Positions 51,501 to 56,159 of a DNA stretch of 64,000 nt are shown piece by piece. The DNA comes from Larix kaempferi (lineage: Eukaryota; Streptophyta; Pinopsida; Pinales; Pinaceae). The position numbers and the translations under genes are program-made. The stretch is taken from the NCBI GenBank assembly GCA_027924585.1, contig BSBM01000361.1, positions 65,253,501-65,317,500 of the forward strand, written 5' to 3'. Numbering within the stretch: position 1 is the stretch's first letter; the number at the start of each line of letters is the position of its first letter. The notes beneath the pieces are model-generated. The model was not told the DNA's origin. It made no database searches and worked only from the letters and a program-made list of their open reading frames with translations.

Positions 51501-54500
51501 ACCATTGAATAAAGACTTGTCATATGTCATGCGTCTTGAAGCTCTATTGTCCACATACCATCCAACTGCAACACTAGACATGGTGTTAAAGGACAATCAA
51601 GAGACCAAAGAAATATCCATCCTAGAAACTCTGCAATGTGAAGAAGATCCTCCACCTATCACAAGTGAAAAACAAATTGGCATCTACTAGAACAGATCAA
51701 CCACTTATCGTAGGTCCTCTTGAGTATCTCACCTACTGAAAATAAATCCATACTAGTCAATAATCACATAGATCTAGCACCTATCATTGACAATCCCTAG
51801 AACAAATTAGCAACCTATCATATGCCCTAGGTATCACGCCTGCTGAAAATACATTTCATAACAAAATCAATGTAGTAGATCCATCATCTCTCATCATGAG
51901 AGAAACCCAACAAAACCTTTGACAAGTGCAAGTGCTCATCTCAAGCAACTTAAGTTTTCGCACCCAACAACCTCAACATTGTCAAGAACCTCTCCCAAGT
52001 AATCTCCAGCTGAAATACAAATTTAATCTTATTTTAGAGTGATCTCAGCCACAATGAGCGCTAAATCCATGTAGATTTTTTCTATATTGGAGATGTAATG
52101 GAAAACAGAAAATTTCACCTTTGACTAAAGGTTTCTCCTATCTTAACCTTGTGAGTTTCCGCCTTAGGGCTGTTATGAAATAGAATATAAAATAACAGTG
52201 GAAAAGATACAATATTTTACTAACAACCCAATCTTGTAGGGAATTCAAGGAGAAAAGATACCAAAGTGTCTTGATAAGTTTCAGCCTCCAAGGGAAACTT
52301 ATCATGCATAAACCAAATCTTGTAATTCACTTTTACAGCAGATATAGCAGCAGCAAAACAAGCCTTAAATTCTTCAATGATGATGTCAAATCACCTTACA
52401 AAATTGTCTTTTACTTAGGTTAAATCAGCAAGACATATATAGCTATAAATTACAATATATGAAGAACATAAATGGCTGAAAATCAAATTTGGAAATTGCT
52501 CAAGCTTTGTACAGATCAAAATTTCATTAATATGCTCAAGATGAATTTCATGTACATACCTTATCCTTTTCTCAAGGCTAGTACAAACCACTAATGCTCT
52601 AAAGCCTTAGCTAGAGAAAACAATGAAAAACCCTAGCTCAATGAAAGAGTTCCAACATGCAAGAATCACTCCAACAAGTCCTCAAAAGCAAGACATCCTT
52701 TTCCCTTTTTCTTCCAAATACACCTAGGGTTTATCACAAAACCCAAACCTCAATCCTCCAAGGGATGAACCCTAACCCTAGACCTCAAGATGGTCCAAGA
52801 AGCTTCAACAAGACCATGAAAAAATAGTGACTCCGAGAGAGAGAGAGATCAAGTACAAATGAAGAGCCAAGAGAGAGAAGGACTAGTACACTCCTCTTCT
52901 AGGGTTTTTTCTCTACACAAGAGTGAATAAGAATGAATAACACTATGATACGTTATAAATGAGAAGAAAGCTCTCCTTCCTCTATATATATGAGAGTTAA
53001 GGAAGGCCAACAATACAATATGGGCCCAAGCTTTTACATCAAACTATGATAAGTTCATGTAGGCCTATACAAGTGAAGCGCTTCACTCTAAGGGTACACA
53101 TGTCATGCTCCAAGGTGATATTGTACACAATACGAGCTCCAAGATAGTGTAGGTACTCAAGGTGTGTCCACACCTCTGTATACCAAGCCCACACAAACTC
53201 CATCGCTCCTCCCAAGCCATGTACTCTACTAGGTTAGCTACCCTTACAAGAACCCTTTTTGTAGCCCAAGCATCTTTAAGCCAACTCCAAGCCTTCAACC
53301 AAGAATCCAAGCTACCCCATGCCATCTAGGGCCTAATACTCTCCTCCAAGATGCACAATGCTCCTCGTCCTAAATAGGGCATACTCCAAGCAAGTGGATC
53401 TCTCTATGTCTACACAATGAAGGCCGTCCATAAAGCAAGGAAGAGAACTCTATATTTCATATATATAATTTTTTTAATATGTATCTAAAACTGCATCCCC
53501 ATGTCCTGTTTTCAAGGTTGTCGTGTCCCATGTTAGATACTCATATTTCCATGCCCTACATGTCTCGTGTCCGTGTCAGATAACTTAAGTCGTAACTTGA
53601 TTTTTTTAGACTCTAGAAATTATTTAAATTTTTTATGTTTATGTATTTTGTTTTCGGTATACATCATAATCAATGCCATTTTGTTATTTTCATTGTTACA
53701 TGGTATATAATGTATACATAAAAGAAAGCTTTCTATATATATACGTACTTTTTAACATACCAATTCTTCAAACATAGATTCGGTGGTTCCAGTGCCGACT
53801 TTGGTTTCACATCTTCGGGACATCCCCAACATATAGGGTTATGTCCCAGAGACCTGCAAATGTCCCTCTACCCATTGAGGAACAACCACGTCCCTAGTGA
53901 AAAGTCACGAAAAGTGACCAATAAAATATATAAAAAGCTATTTTTTCAAAGCTTTTTATATTTTATCTATAGGGCAGGTATTTATGCTTGCTGGTCATCA
54001 AATTGACATTGTGACAATTAAGTATTGGAGACCTATGTAGAAAAGGAGATTTTTTCATTTACCTAAAATTTTACCAAATATACTCAAAATGTTCAATTCA
54101 AGTTGCATTTCATGTTTATATATTGAATTGATTTTAATTCTGTCATCAACTGAATGGAAATTTCACTGAATGCCATTATTGTAATGGATTTTATGTATAA
54201 ATGTTTCATTAAATATTGCGGATGTGTGCATTTATTTGAGTTTCAATTTAGATATAAAATGTTAAAATTTGTATTTTTTAATATCTTTTCAAGGTGTCTT
54301 TCCTGGTGCCCTTCCCTAAAATTTGTGGTCTCTCCAATCATCTATGAAAGGCATTTTCCCGTCCCCAAACTGTTGTGATACATAGTTGGCTTTTATTTGC
54401 AAAAATAAAATATTCCAAAGAATAACTTCTCCAAAATCCTTGTTCATGTTGTGTGCTCATATCACATCCAAGCAATTACCTACTTGTACCTGTGAGTCAA

Positions 54501-56159
54501 TACCCGTTTATGGATCACTTGTACTTTTGAGTCAATACAGGTTTATGGATCAATATCGTCATATAGCAATTTGCTTCTACATGCTAGCATGAGGCAAGCA
54601 ATGCAAATTGTTGGTCTTTTTAACAGTGAACCATGACCATGACAAGAAGATTTTGGGGGTAACAATGTCTCCCATGACAAAAGCAGGAGTAAGGATGATT
54701 ATTTCAGATCTTTTACTTGGGTGGTTAATGTTAGAAGTAGAACTATTTTCATGATATATTTCGGCTCTAAAATATCAAGCTGAGCTCTAAACCCCATTTT
54801 GTTTTTAAGGTATAAATATGGATGCATGTTGTTGTAGAGATATGATGGTTGAACTCCATATTTTACGAACGGAAAGGTGTTTTCATCTCTTCCTATGGCC
54901 CTGGTTTGAAATTAGGTCATTTGAAGGTTTGCAGTTTTCTGAATGGATTGTGCTCTCCTGTTTGTTCTATAAATTCCCCTCATAAGTTATTTTTTATGTG
55001 CTAAATAATTAATACTTTGATATATTTTTACTTTCCCCAGGGTTTTGGATTAGAACATCCAAATAAAATTTTAGAAGTTTTTATCACAACGTGTCGCAAA
55101 GGCTGTGCTCTACTTGTTGGTAAGGGCAAAGCAAAACAACCAACGTCAGACATTATAAGCACAGAGAAATTGGAAGAATTGAAACTTAACCCTTCTCCAG
55201 CTTCTTATTCCCGTGATGTGCACAGTGTTAGAAGCACTTCACAGTTTATTCCACCTTCCATGGCATCACTACAGAAGAATGCTTCGACAGTGTGCGAGCA
55301 ACCTCCGCTGCTTTCGGCTTCCTTGACAGAAAATGACATGTCCTCAACTAATCAGAACCAAGAGGCGGATAAAGAATATACAAATAGTGATCACAATTAT
55401 GACATAGCTAATATGACAGAGTATCAGTGGCCATCTGCAAGCTGGGACACAGGTCTGTTTCAAAAGACTTTCATTCATGCACATTGTTCTAAGCAAGTGA
55501 ATGGTTTGCCAGCTTGTTTTATTGGAAATATGCACAAGTCCTGTATTTCAATATCTAAGCAATATTGTAAGAGTTGCAAGATGAATGATATTATGATGAC
55601 ATTATTGGACTTGACCTTACAAAAATGCAGATATAGACCAGTTCCTTGGATCTGCAAAATCAAGCCTCAATGAATTTTGTCAAAAGAAAAGCTGGGAGGT
55701 GCCTGCTTGGCTTTGCTACAAAGAGGAAGGCATGCCACACCAAAAAAGGTGATCAGCAACCTTGCAATTCATATGTACTGTCAGCTACTGCCATAGGATA
55801 TTGAATAGATTGAAAAGAAAAAGTAAATTACTTTTATGGTGAAGTTAGATTTAAGATTTTACAGATAAAGTGCCTTTATAGAGTCCACATGTAATATGGT
55901 GAAGTTAGATTTAAGATTTTACAGATAAAGTGCCTTTATAGAGTCCACATGTAATTTTTATAGCATACATTAAATACTTTTAAACTTATAGCTGAGCCCC
56001 TTTCATTGTTCTTTCAGCTTTACCTATATGGCTGTGTTAAGATTACCTGGAGACATTTCTATTGAGTGCTTGGGAGAACCTATGAAGAATAAGAGGTTGG
56101 CAATGGAATCTGCTTCGCGTGGTGCACTATGGTGGCTTAATTCTCAAGGTTACCTGTAG
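232..56159 (+). CDS. Dicer-like protein, 3' half of gene (five exons; DCL4/DCL2 clade)
   Basis: Plant Dicer-like endoribonuclease that cuts long dsRNA into small RNAs in the silencing pathway. The visible part encodes RNase IIIb, dsRBD1, a linker and dsRBD2, in the order known for DCL1, DCL3 and DCL4. Exons 232-513, 18006-18347, 55041-55452, 55631-55748 and 56018-56159 join with GT-AG borders and matching phases (0, 0, 1, 0-after-2) and no internal stop. About 432 codons are visible. The RNase III signature [11 protein letters not shown] and the second acidic pair in LGDIVES are intact, so the catalytic centre looks functional. The segment [14 protein letters not shown] recalls DCL2, while the second dsRBD and the ending [11 protein letters not shown] recall DCL4; I call it DCL4/DCL2 clade, DCL4-like favoured. 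Helicase, PAZ and RNase IIIa exons must lie upstream of position 1. Confidence 0.93.
747..772. repeat. compound (AC)n(AT)n microsatellite
   Basis: A run of AC dinucleotides passes directly into AT dinucleotides within intron 1. Confidence 0.9.
1600..2432 (-). mobile_element. 3' LTR (U3-rich part) of a minus-strand Copia element
   Basis: On the minus strand the pol coding region ends near 2439 and is followed by a purine tract (GAAAGGGGGAGTAG) and then TGTTGATGATAC at 2432, the typical PPT/LTR border. The LTR contains six copies of an inverted-repeat motif (2087-2371) and CATGCA-rich blocks near 1840-1900 also seen in the LTRs at 35032 and 39535, so the families are related. A TATA-like TATTTATAG lies on the minus strand near 1790. 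The far end is not sharply defined. Confidence 0.6.
2087..2371. repeat. six copies of a 27-bp inverted-repeat motif in the LTR
   Basis: Copies start at 2087, 2119, 2165, 2242, 2294 and 2345. The consensus begins GATCCTTCC, has TTTCGGAATTAC in the middle and ends GGGATC, so GATCC and GGATC-type ends pair as a short palindrome. Spacing is irregular (32-77 bp), unlike a simple satellite. The position in U3 suggests promoter or enhancer repeats of the retrotransposon; that role is inferred. Confidence 0.8.
2439..4340 (-). pseudogene. Ty1/Copia pol remnant: integrase-RT linker, reverse transcriptase, RNase H
   Basis: Read on the minus strand: RT begins near 4100 ([13 protein letters not shown], then [19 protein letters not shown]) and continues through DVKTTFLNG and the catalytic LLYVDDLF at about 3370-3400. 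The second RT half is [18 protein letters not shown]. RNase H follows ([20 protein letters not shown], then [16 protein letters not shown], ending at 2439). It is broken by an in-frame TAG at 3364-3366, a frameshift in the 2854-2960 overlap and stops in the linker. Gag, protease and most of integrase are absent. A further short Copia RT scrap ([12 protein letters not shown]-like, minus strand) lies at about 4360-4430. Confidence 0.88.
4431..5760. other. stretch without recognisable genes
   Basis: Only short unconserved ORFs are present (for example at 4817-5038 and 5442-5624). No domain, LTR border or RNA gene was recognised. Confidence 0.5.
5767..6060. repeat. three spaced repeats with a CTCTC...GAGAG hairpin core
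   Basis: The block CTCTCCGATAGAGAG (one copy with CAGAGAG) starts at 5767, 5883 and 6003, each time followed by a gene-like phrase CTCTTGATCC and an AAGAGA(T/C)TTT block. Repeat spacing is 116 and 120 bp. Each core can form a 5-bp stem. Function unknown. Confidence 0.8.
7395..7420 (-). promoter_or_regulatory. possible LTR promoter TATA box
   Basis: The minus strand reads CTCTATATAAAGAGGC at about 7401-7416 inside a 7200-8000 stretch that has no ORF of note and looks like LTR sequence. It is a possible core promoter of a minus-strand element; no flanking LTR ends were found. Confidence 0.3.
8102..8440. repeat. dispersed repeat, copy 1 (paired with 26650-26960)
   Basis: The run from CAACTCAATTTAGATCGCTA through the ACTTTAATAACCTCC block to the ACAATTCCCC block near 8355 is clearly related to 26650-26960, in the same orientation. 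Neither copy codes for anything recognisable. Likely pieces of one retroelement family. Confidence 0.75.
8640..9020 (-). pseudogene. Copia protease/GAG-pre-integrase remnant
   Basis: On the minus strand the segment [20 protein letters not shown] and then [11 protein letters not shown] matches the region between Copia protease and the integrase zinc finger. The frame ends in a stop at 8753-8755, and the region below shows only degraded pre-integrase-like sequence. This is the downstream continuation of the gag at 9113-11146. Confidence 0.8.
9113..11146 (-). pseudogene. Copia gag (UBN2-type) with CCHC knuckle, split by an insertion
   Basis: Minus strand. Gag starts [20 protein letters not shown] at 11146 and shows the Copia gag core ([11 protein letters not shown], then [17 protein letters not shown]). 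The frame runs through FEIVWEEC near 10615, is cut by a 1.24-kb insertion (9366-10607), and resumes as [13 protein letters not shown] near 9337. A zinc knuckle [14 protein letters not shown] is readable at about 9119-9163, in a frame shifted from the preceding ORF. Apart from the insertion and that frameshift this is the best-preserved gag in the window. Confidence 0.88.
9366..10607. mobile_element. 1.24-kb insertion with GACACG-rich ends and 9-bp target duplication
   Basis: CATTCTTCC occurs at 9357-9365 and again at 10608-10616, exactly flanking the insert, and removing the insert restores the Copia gag frame. A 9-bp duplication is typical of Mutator-like (MULE) elements. Both ends are dense in GACACG/CGTGTC words arranged as inverted repeats, with further palindromes near 10450-10560. 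No transposase is present, so it would be non-autonomous. Confidence 0.75.
11538..11549 (-). promoter_or_regulatory. Copia primer-binding site (initiator tRNA-Met type)
   Basis: The minus strand reads TGGTATCAGAGC directly next to the LTR end at 11550, complementary to the 3' end of plant initiator tRNA-Met, the usual Copia primer. Confidence 0.85.
11550..12115 (-). mobile_element. 5' LTR of the gag-containing Copia
   Basis: 566 bp, with TGTTAAATTT on the left and TTTCAACA on the right in plus orientation, next to the PBS. Its ends and layout resemble the solo LTR at 28640-29190, in the same orientation. The matching 3' LTR is not found in the window. Confidence 0.85.
12116..12570 (+). other. 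possible LTR remnant with TATA box
   Basis: Contains ATCTATATAAAGC near 12396 on the plus strand followed by a pyrimidine-rich stretch, as in Copia LTR promoters. No paired LTR and no clear borders were found. Confidence 0.3.
12580..13320 (+). pseudogene. 3' end of a plus-strand Copia: RT tail, RNase H and PPT
   Basis: Plus strand: [20 protein letters not shown], then [11 protein letters not shown] (RT connection), then [20 protein letters not shown] and [20 protein letters not shown] (RNase H), then [15 protein letters not shown]. It has a stop after about 12824, another near 13120 and a missing segment between 12824 and 12850. The purine tract TAAGAGGGGG at 13311-13320 sits directly before the LTR. 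Everything 5' of the RT end is lost. Confidence 0.88.
13321..13611 (+). mobile_element. 3' LTR of the plus-strand Copia
   Basis: 291 bp from TGTTAGATATTG, directly after the PPT, to TTTAACACAACA. It is short for a Copia LTR and has a TATATATAC box near 13499. Confidence 0.8.
13612..15653 (-). mobile_element. short element with two related LTRs and no recognisable pol
   Basis: The block at about 13612-13877 and the block at about 15415-15653 are related (shared AGGGTTTA, GATCAAACCATAA and TGAATTTGNGATAAA segments, similar order and length about 240-280 bp). On the minus strand the high copy is followed by TGGTATCAAAGC, a tRNA-Met-type PBS (15404-15415), and the low copy is preceded by GAGAGGAGGGG, a PPT. 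The roughly 1.5-kb interior has only short unknown ORFs (13926-14201, 14279-14531). This fits a non-autonomous minus-strand LTR element. Exact outer ends and target duplication were not resolved. Confidence 0.65.
15660..16080 (-). pseudogene. Ty3/Gypsy integrase fragment
   Basis: The minus strand reads [20 protein letters not shown] then [14 protein letters not shown], then a degraded [14 protein letters not shown] and [19 protein letters not shown], matching the core of a plant Gypsy integrase (D-D-E region, with the WTKWVEAIP-like and NGxAExSN-like blocks). Stops interrupt it, and it is only about 140 residues. It is the only Gypsy coding trace seen in intron 1. Confidence 0.8.
17011..17152. 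repeat. imperfect AT-rich tandem duplication
   Basis: Two copies of a roughly 70-bp block containing ATAATACAATGTTAC(C/A)TAACAGATATATTTA, at about 17011-17079 and 17088-17152. Confidence 0.75.
18006..18347 (+). CDS. DCL exon b: end of RNase IIIb and dsRBD1
   Basis: 114 codons, phase 0 at both ends. It starts [19 protein letters not shown], containing the second pair of metal-binding acidic residues (Asp of LGD and Glu of VES) of RNase IIIb. The later part ([12 protein letters not shown]... to [14 protein letters not shown]) has the alpha-beta-beta-beta-alpha spacing and basic C-terminal helix of a dsRNA-binding domain. The donor is AAG/GTACTAG at 18348. If the intron were retained the protein would end after about 25 more residues, at a stop at 18420-18422, leaving a one-dsRBD enzyme. 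Confidence 0.95.
18423..21277. other. AT-rich intronic stretch without recognisable genes
   Basis: No conserved ORF or LTR border was found. An open frame at 20507-20857 (116 codons, Cys/Pro-rich) has no domain I recognise and is probably chance. Confidence 0.5.
21278..21379. repeat. 51-bp tandem duplication
   Basis: Units 21278-21328 and 21329-21379 differ at only a few positions; the frame repeats NHCILFF-like peptides but no gene is implied. Confidence 0.85.
21491..21526. repeat. (TA)18 microsatellite
   Basis: An uninterrupted TA run of 36 bases. Confidence 0.95.
21941..22259 (-). repeat. LTR-like repeat piece, related to 52073-52430
   Basis: The segment containing AATGGAAAACA, GATACCAAAGTGTCTTGATA and ATGATGTCAAATCA is shared with 52073-52430 in the same order. 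It is cut at 22259 by the insertion of the plus-strand Copia; the other copy is continuous there and serves as the unoccupied site. Confidence 0.75.
22260..25490 (+). mobile_element. internally deleted plus-strand Copia with both LTRs
   Basis: 5' LTR from 22260 (TGTTGATGTTTTG) to about 22756, and 3' LTR from 24811 with the same start, preceded by TTAAGAGGGAG (PPT). The 5' LTR passes directly into integrase coding sequence near 22757, so the PBS, gag, protease and first half of integrase are missing; the break falls within similar bases of the LTR and integrase. The outer end of the 3' LTR is eroded and no target duplication remains. Confidence 0.85.
22757..24780 (+). pseudogene. Copia integrase C-terminus, RT and RNase H (degenerate)
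   Basis: Integrase end: [28 protein letters not shown] and [17 protein letters not shown], then [51 protein letters not shown] and the catalytic [10 protein letters not shown] near 23886-23915. RNase [31 protein letters not shown]. There are at least six in-frame stops and several frameshifts (for example TAG in place of Gln/Trp codons near 23622, 23717 and 23754), so it is dead. Confidence 0.88.
25530..26330 (-). repeat. LTR-like repeat, second part, related to 52650-53430
   Basis: Starts at the CACTCCAACAAGTCCTC block and runs through TTATATATAAGAGAG and the GCCTACACAAGTGAAGC block to the CACAATGAAGG block. The copy near 53 kb has the same order. An (AG)n run lies at 25707-25726. TATA-like sequence on the minus strand near 25860 suggests a minus-strand LTR. 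Confidence 0.7.
26650..26960. repeat. dispersed repeat, copy 2 (paired with 8102-8440)
   Basis: Shares the GACTTTAATAACCTCC, GGAGGTGTGAGTGAAAA and GCATAATT blocks in order with the intron 1 copy. Confidence 0.75.
27405..27846. repeat. 218-bp tandem duplication at the hAT end
   Basis: Two nearly identical units, about 27405-27622 and 27623-27846, each beginning GATCGG(G)AGTAGGAGCG. The duplicated unit carries the subterminal GGGAGCG motif of the element. Confidence 0.88.
28099..30617 (-). pseudogene. hAT transposase pseudogene, copy A (DUF659 and C-terminal dimerisation parts)
   Basis: Minus strand. After a zinc-finger-like [20 protein letters not shown] come [40 protein letters not shown] and [17 protein letters not shown], the DUF659 core of plant hAT transposases. 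[20 protein letters not shown] follows near 29540-29650. The C-terminal end has [20 protein letters not shown]. Frameshifts and stops, the solo LTR, and a roughly 230-bp deletion relative to copy B (between positions equivalent to 43146 and 43378) inactivate it. An acidic N-terminal segment ([15 protein letters not shown]) is separated from it at 33680-33800 by the 3.0-kb insert. Confidence 0.85.
28640..29190 (-). mobile_element. 551-bp solo LTR with perfect 5-bp target duplication
   Basis: TGTTAG at the left, CCAACA at the right, TACAT at 28635-28639 and at 29191-29195. In hAT copy B the same site is unoccupied and reads CCATACATGTTCC with TACAT at 43100-43104. The ends resemble the Copia LTR at 11550-12115. 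Confidence 0.93.
30618..33627 (+). mobile_element. 3.0-kb LTR-like insertion in hAT copy A
   Basis: Begins TGTTACGATGG and ends GGGAATCA, flanked by GGGGC (30613-30617) and AGGGC (33628-33632). The hAT sequence resumes on both sides (compare copy B around 44750 and 49560). A TATAAATA box at 31295-31302 is in the plus orientation. No pol gene is present, so it is best read as a long solo LTR or a non-autonomous element. It contains a G-run/C-run pair (31027-31102) and a GCGGCC-rich stretch (32100-32600). Confidence 0.7.
31027..31102. other. opposed G-run and C-run block
   Basis: Eight G then T then GGG at 31027-31038, and twelve C, T, six C at 31084-31102. G-quadruplex or i-motif structure is possible on either strand; homopolymers are also prone to assembly error. 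Confidence 0.7.
34626..35031 (-). pseudogene. Copia integrase-RT linker remnant, X1 copy
   Basis: Minus strand: [15 protein letters not shown] and [19 protein letters not shown] followed by [10 protein letters not shown], resembling the linker between Copia integrase and RT. It continues across the later Copia insertion at 40417 (GAATAGGAAGACC), as shown by the continuous X2 copy at 50551-51130. Confidence 0.65.
35032..35923 (-). mobile_element. 3' LTR of the gag-less Copia
   Basis: 892 bp, TGTTAATTTATCC to TTCTCAACA, homologous along its length to 39535-40416. It carries several GCATGCAAAA-type RY-like repeats near 35820-35890. Numerous substitutions and short indels separate the two LTRs, indicating an old insertion. 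Confidence 0.93.
35940..39322 (-). pseudogene. Copia protease, integrase, RT and RNase H of the gag-less element
   Basis: Minus strand order: protease with the active-site motif altered to [12 protein letters not shown] (39131-39322), [18 protein letters not shown] (about 38950-39016), integrase zinc finger and core [17 protein letters not shown]...CKGCALGK...[11 protein letters not shown] (38378-38779), a long Ser/Thr-rich linker (37417-37944), RT with [37 protein letters not shown] and LYVDDLFI near 36860-36890, then RNase H remnants to about 35940. Stops and frameshifts lie between these blocks. Confidence 0.9.
39535..40416 (-). mobile_element. 5' LTR of the gag-less Copia
   Basis: 882 bp, TGTTAATTTATCC to TTTTCAACA. 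Carries the same CATGCA-rich block as the 3' LTR near 40310-40380. Confidence 0.93.
40600..42365. mobile_element. 1.77-kb solo LTR-like insertion, TGTAATG...CATTACA
   Basis: The insert starts TGTAATGTTCCC and ends GGGTCATTACA, flanked by TCCCA at 40595-40599 and 42366-42370. X2 has the unoccupied site (GGCATCCCACCATGC, near 51124). TGTAA-type ends followed by CCC with a 5-bp duplication are usual for plant Gypsy LTRs. No pol is present; short ORFs inside (40730-41097, 42239-42436) are not recognised. Confidence 0.85.
42366..42562 (-). pseudogene. Copia pol remnant at the end of X1
   Basis: Matches 51131-51328 closely over its whole length and then switches to hAT sequence at 42563-42568. On the minus strand it reads [20 protein letters not shown], in an old Copia remnant. 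Confidence 0.75.
42563..44810 (-). pseudogene. hAT transposase pseudogene, copy B
   Basis: Minus strand. DUF659 region [37 protein letters not shown] and [18 protein letters not shown] (43963-44352). C-terminal hAT dimerisation region at 42622-43323: [38 protein letters not shown], then [20 protein letters not shown]. Near 44660-44710 it has [19 protein letters not shown], the zinc-finger-like N-terminal part. It keeps about 230 bp missing from copy A but has its own stops and frameshifts. The acidic N-terminal segment lies across the insert, at 49640-49780. Confidence 0.87.
44760..49556 (-). mobile_element. 4.8-kb LTR-like insertion in hAT copy B
   Basis: Begins TGTTATCACAC and ends GTGTGATAACA, an 11-bp inverted repeat with TG...CA ends, flanked by ATAAT (44755-44759) and ATAAA (49557-49561). 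A minus-strand TATATAAGG box lies near 46380. No pol genes were found in 4.8 kb; it may be a very long solo LTR or a non-autonomous large element. It contains the hairpin MITE at 47929-48421. Confidence 0.7.
47929..48421. mobile_element. 493-bp long-hairpin MITE (Tourist-like)
   Basis: Terminal inverted repeats AAATGGGCCTTCC (47929) and GGAGGCCCATTT (48409-48420) are flanked by TTA at 47926-47928 and 48422-48424, the 3-bp target type of PIF/Harbinger. Inside, a left arm at about 48039-48172 and a right arm at about 48184-48357 are inverted copies separated by about 11 bases. The right arm has roughly 40-50 extra bases. An RNA copy would fold into a stem of more than 100 bp. Confidence 0.85.
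49590..50550 (-). pseudogene. hAT copy B: acidic N-terminal segment and element end
   Basis: Minus-strand [20 protein letters not shown] then [17 protein letters not shown], matching 33678-33908 of copy A, followed by the GGGAGCG/AGCGAT subterminal region at about 50290-50500. The border with the Copia remnant near 50550 is approximate. Confidence 0.65.
50551..51620 (-). pseudogene. Copia pol remnant: protease to integrase-RT linker
   Basis: Minus strand. A protease-like WYVDNRAS...MTYDKSLF (the active-site DSGAS changed to DNRAS) lies at about 51510-51600, then a GAG-pre-integrase-like NGLFRLL near 51200-51230, an FDEDVRSS-type integrase end near 50975, and the linker at 50551-50930. Most of integrase and all of RT are gone. 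This is the continuous counterpart of the X1 remnant split by two insertions. Confidence 0.68.
51621..52072. other. stretch without recognisable genes
   Basis: Lies between the Copia protease remnant and the LTR-like repeat, where gag would be expected for a minus-strand element. No gag motif was readable. Confidence 0.4.
52073..53440 (-). mobile_element. LTR-like repeat, complete copy (paired with 21941-22259 and 25530-26330)
   Basis: Shares two blocks in order with the copy split by the plus-strand Copia at 22260. A TATATATA box at 52983-52990 and a position upstream of the minus-strand Copia remnant suggest it is the 5' LTR of that element, with 21941-26330 a candidate 3' LTR. No exact ends or target duplication were resolved. 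Confidence 0.5.
53500..53900. repeat. GTGTCC/GACACG-word region
   Basis: Contains GTCGTGTCCCATG, CTCGTGTCCGTGTCAG and later GGGACATCC/GTCCC words, resembling the ends of the insertion at 9366-10607. Borders and target duplication were not found. Confidence 0.4.
54483..54552. repeat. 35-bp tandem duplication
   Basis: Units beginning CTTGTAC at 54483 and 54518 share GAGTCAATAC and GTTTATGGATCA. Confidence 0.85.
55041..55452 (+). CDS. DCL exon c: post-dsRBD1 helix and interdomain linker
   Basis: 137 codons plus one base. It follows a strong polypyrimidine tract (CTTTCCCCAG). The opening [14 protein letters not shown] resembles the segment that follows dsRBD1 in plant DCL2/DCL4 proteins. The rest is a Ser/Thr/Asn/Gln-rich low-complexity linker ending [10 protein letters not shown], as between the two dsRBDs of long DCLs. 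The donor ACAG/GTCTGT at 55453 leaves one G, which joins AT of the next exon to make an Asp codon. Without splicing the frame stays open to about 55673, so phase agreement with the next exon is what sets the donor. Confidence 0.85.
55631..55748 (+). CDS. DCL exon d: N-terminal part of dsRBD2
   Basis: 118 nt entered in phase 1 and left in phase 0 plus 2 bases. The acceptor is TGCAG at 55626-55630. Translation gives [20 protein letters not shown] then [19 protein letters not shown], matching the start of the second dsRBD of plant DCLs (Leu-x-Glu-x-Cys helix, Trp-x-x-Pro, EEG-P-H loop). The donor AAG/GTGATC at 55749 leaves AG, which joins C of the last exon as a Ser codon. Confidence 0.9.
55749..56017 (+). 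other. DCL intron 4 (269 bp) with a perfect 60-bp tandem duplication
   Basis: GTGATC donor and TTCTTTCAG acceptor. A 60-bp unit at 55836-55895 is repeated without a mismatch at 55896-55955. The preceding intron (55453-55630, 178 bp) is also short, in sharp contrast with introns 1 and 2. Confidence 0.9.
56018..56159 (+). CDS. DCL terminal exon: end of dsRBD2 and stop
   Basis: One base plus 47 codons including the TAG stop at 56157-56159. It encodes [20 protein letters not shown] and then the basic helix region [18 protein letters not shown], ending NSQGYL. The beta strand, Gly-Glu turn and lysine-containing helix are those of a dsRBD, and the very C-terminal hydrophobic helix resembles DCL4-type ends. 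No clear AATAAA signal was found in the next few hundred bases. Confidence 0.92.

Larger units (their letters stand above)
18348..55040 (+). other. giant DCL intron 2 (about 36.7 kb)
   Basis: GT at 18348 and AG at 55039-55040, phase 0, between dsRBD1 and the linker exon. It contains the tandemly duplicated hAT/Copia block and at least seven younger insertions. Stretches with no recognisable gene: 18423-21277, 21527-21940, 26331-26650, 26961-27390 and 53900-54480 (AT-rich, or short unplaced ORFs only). Confidence 0.9.

Noticed and set aside
55453-55673. Continuation of exon c to 55673 as coding
   Set aside because: Splicing at 55453 to 55631 restores the conserved dsRBD2 frame, whereas read-through gives unconserved residues and a stop.
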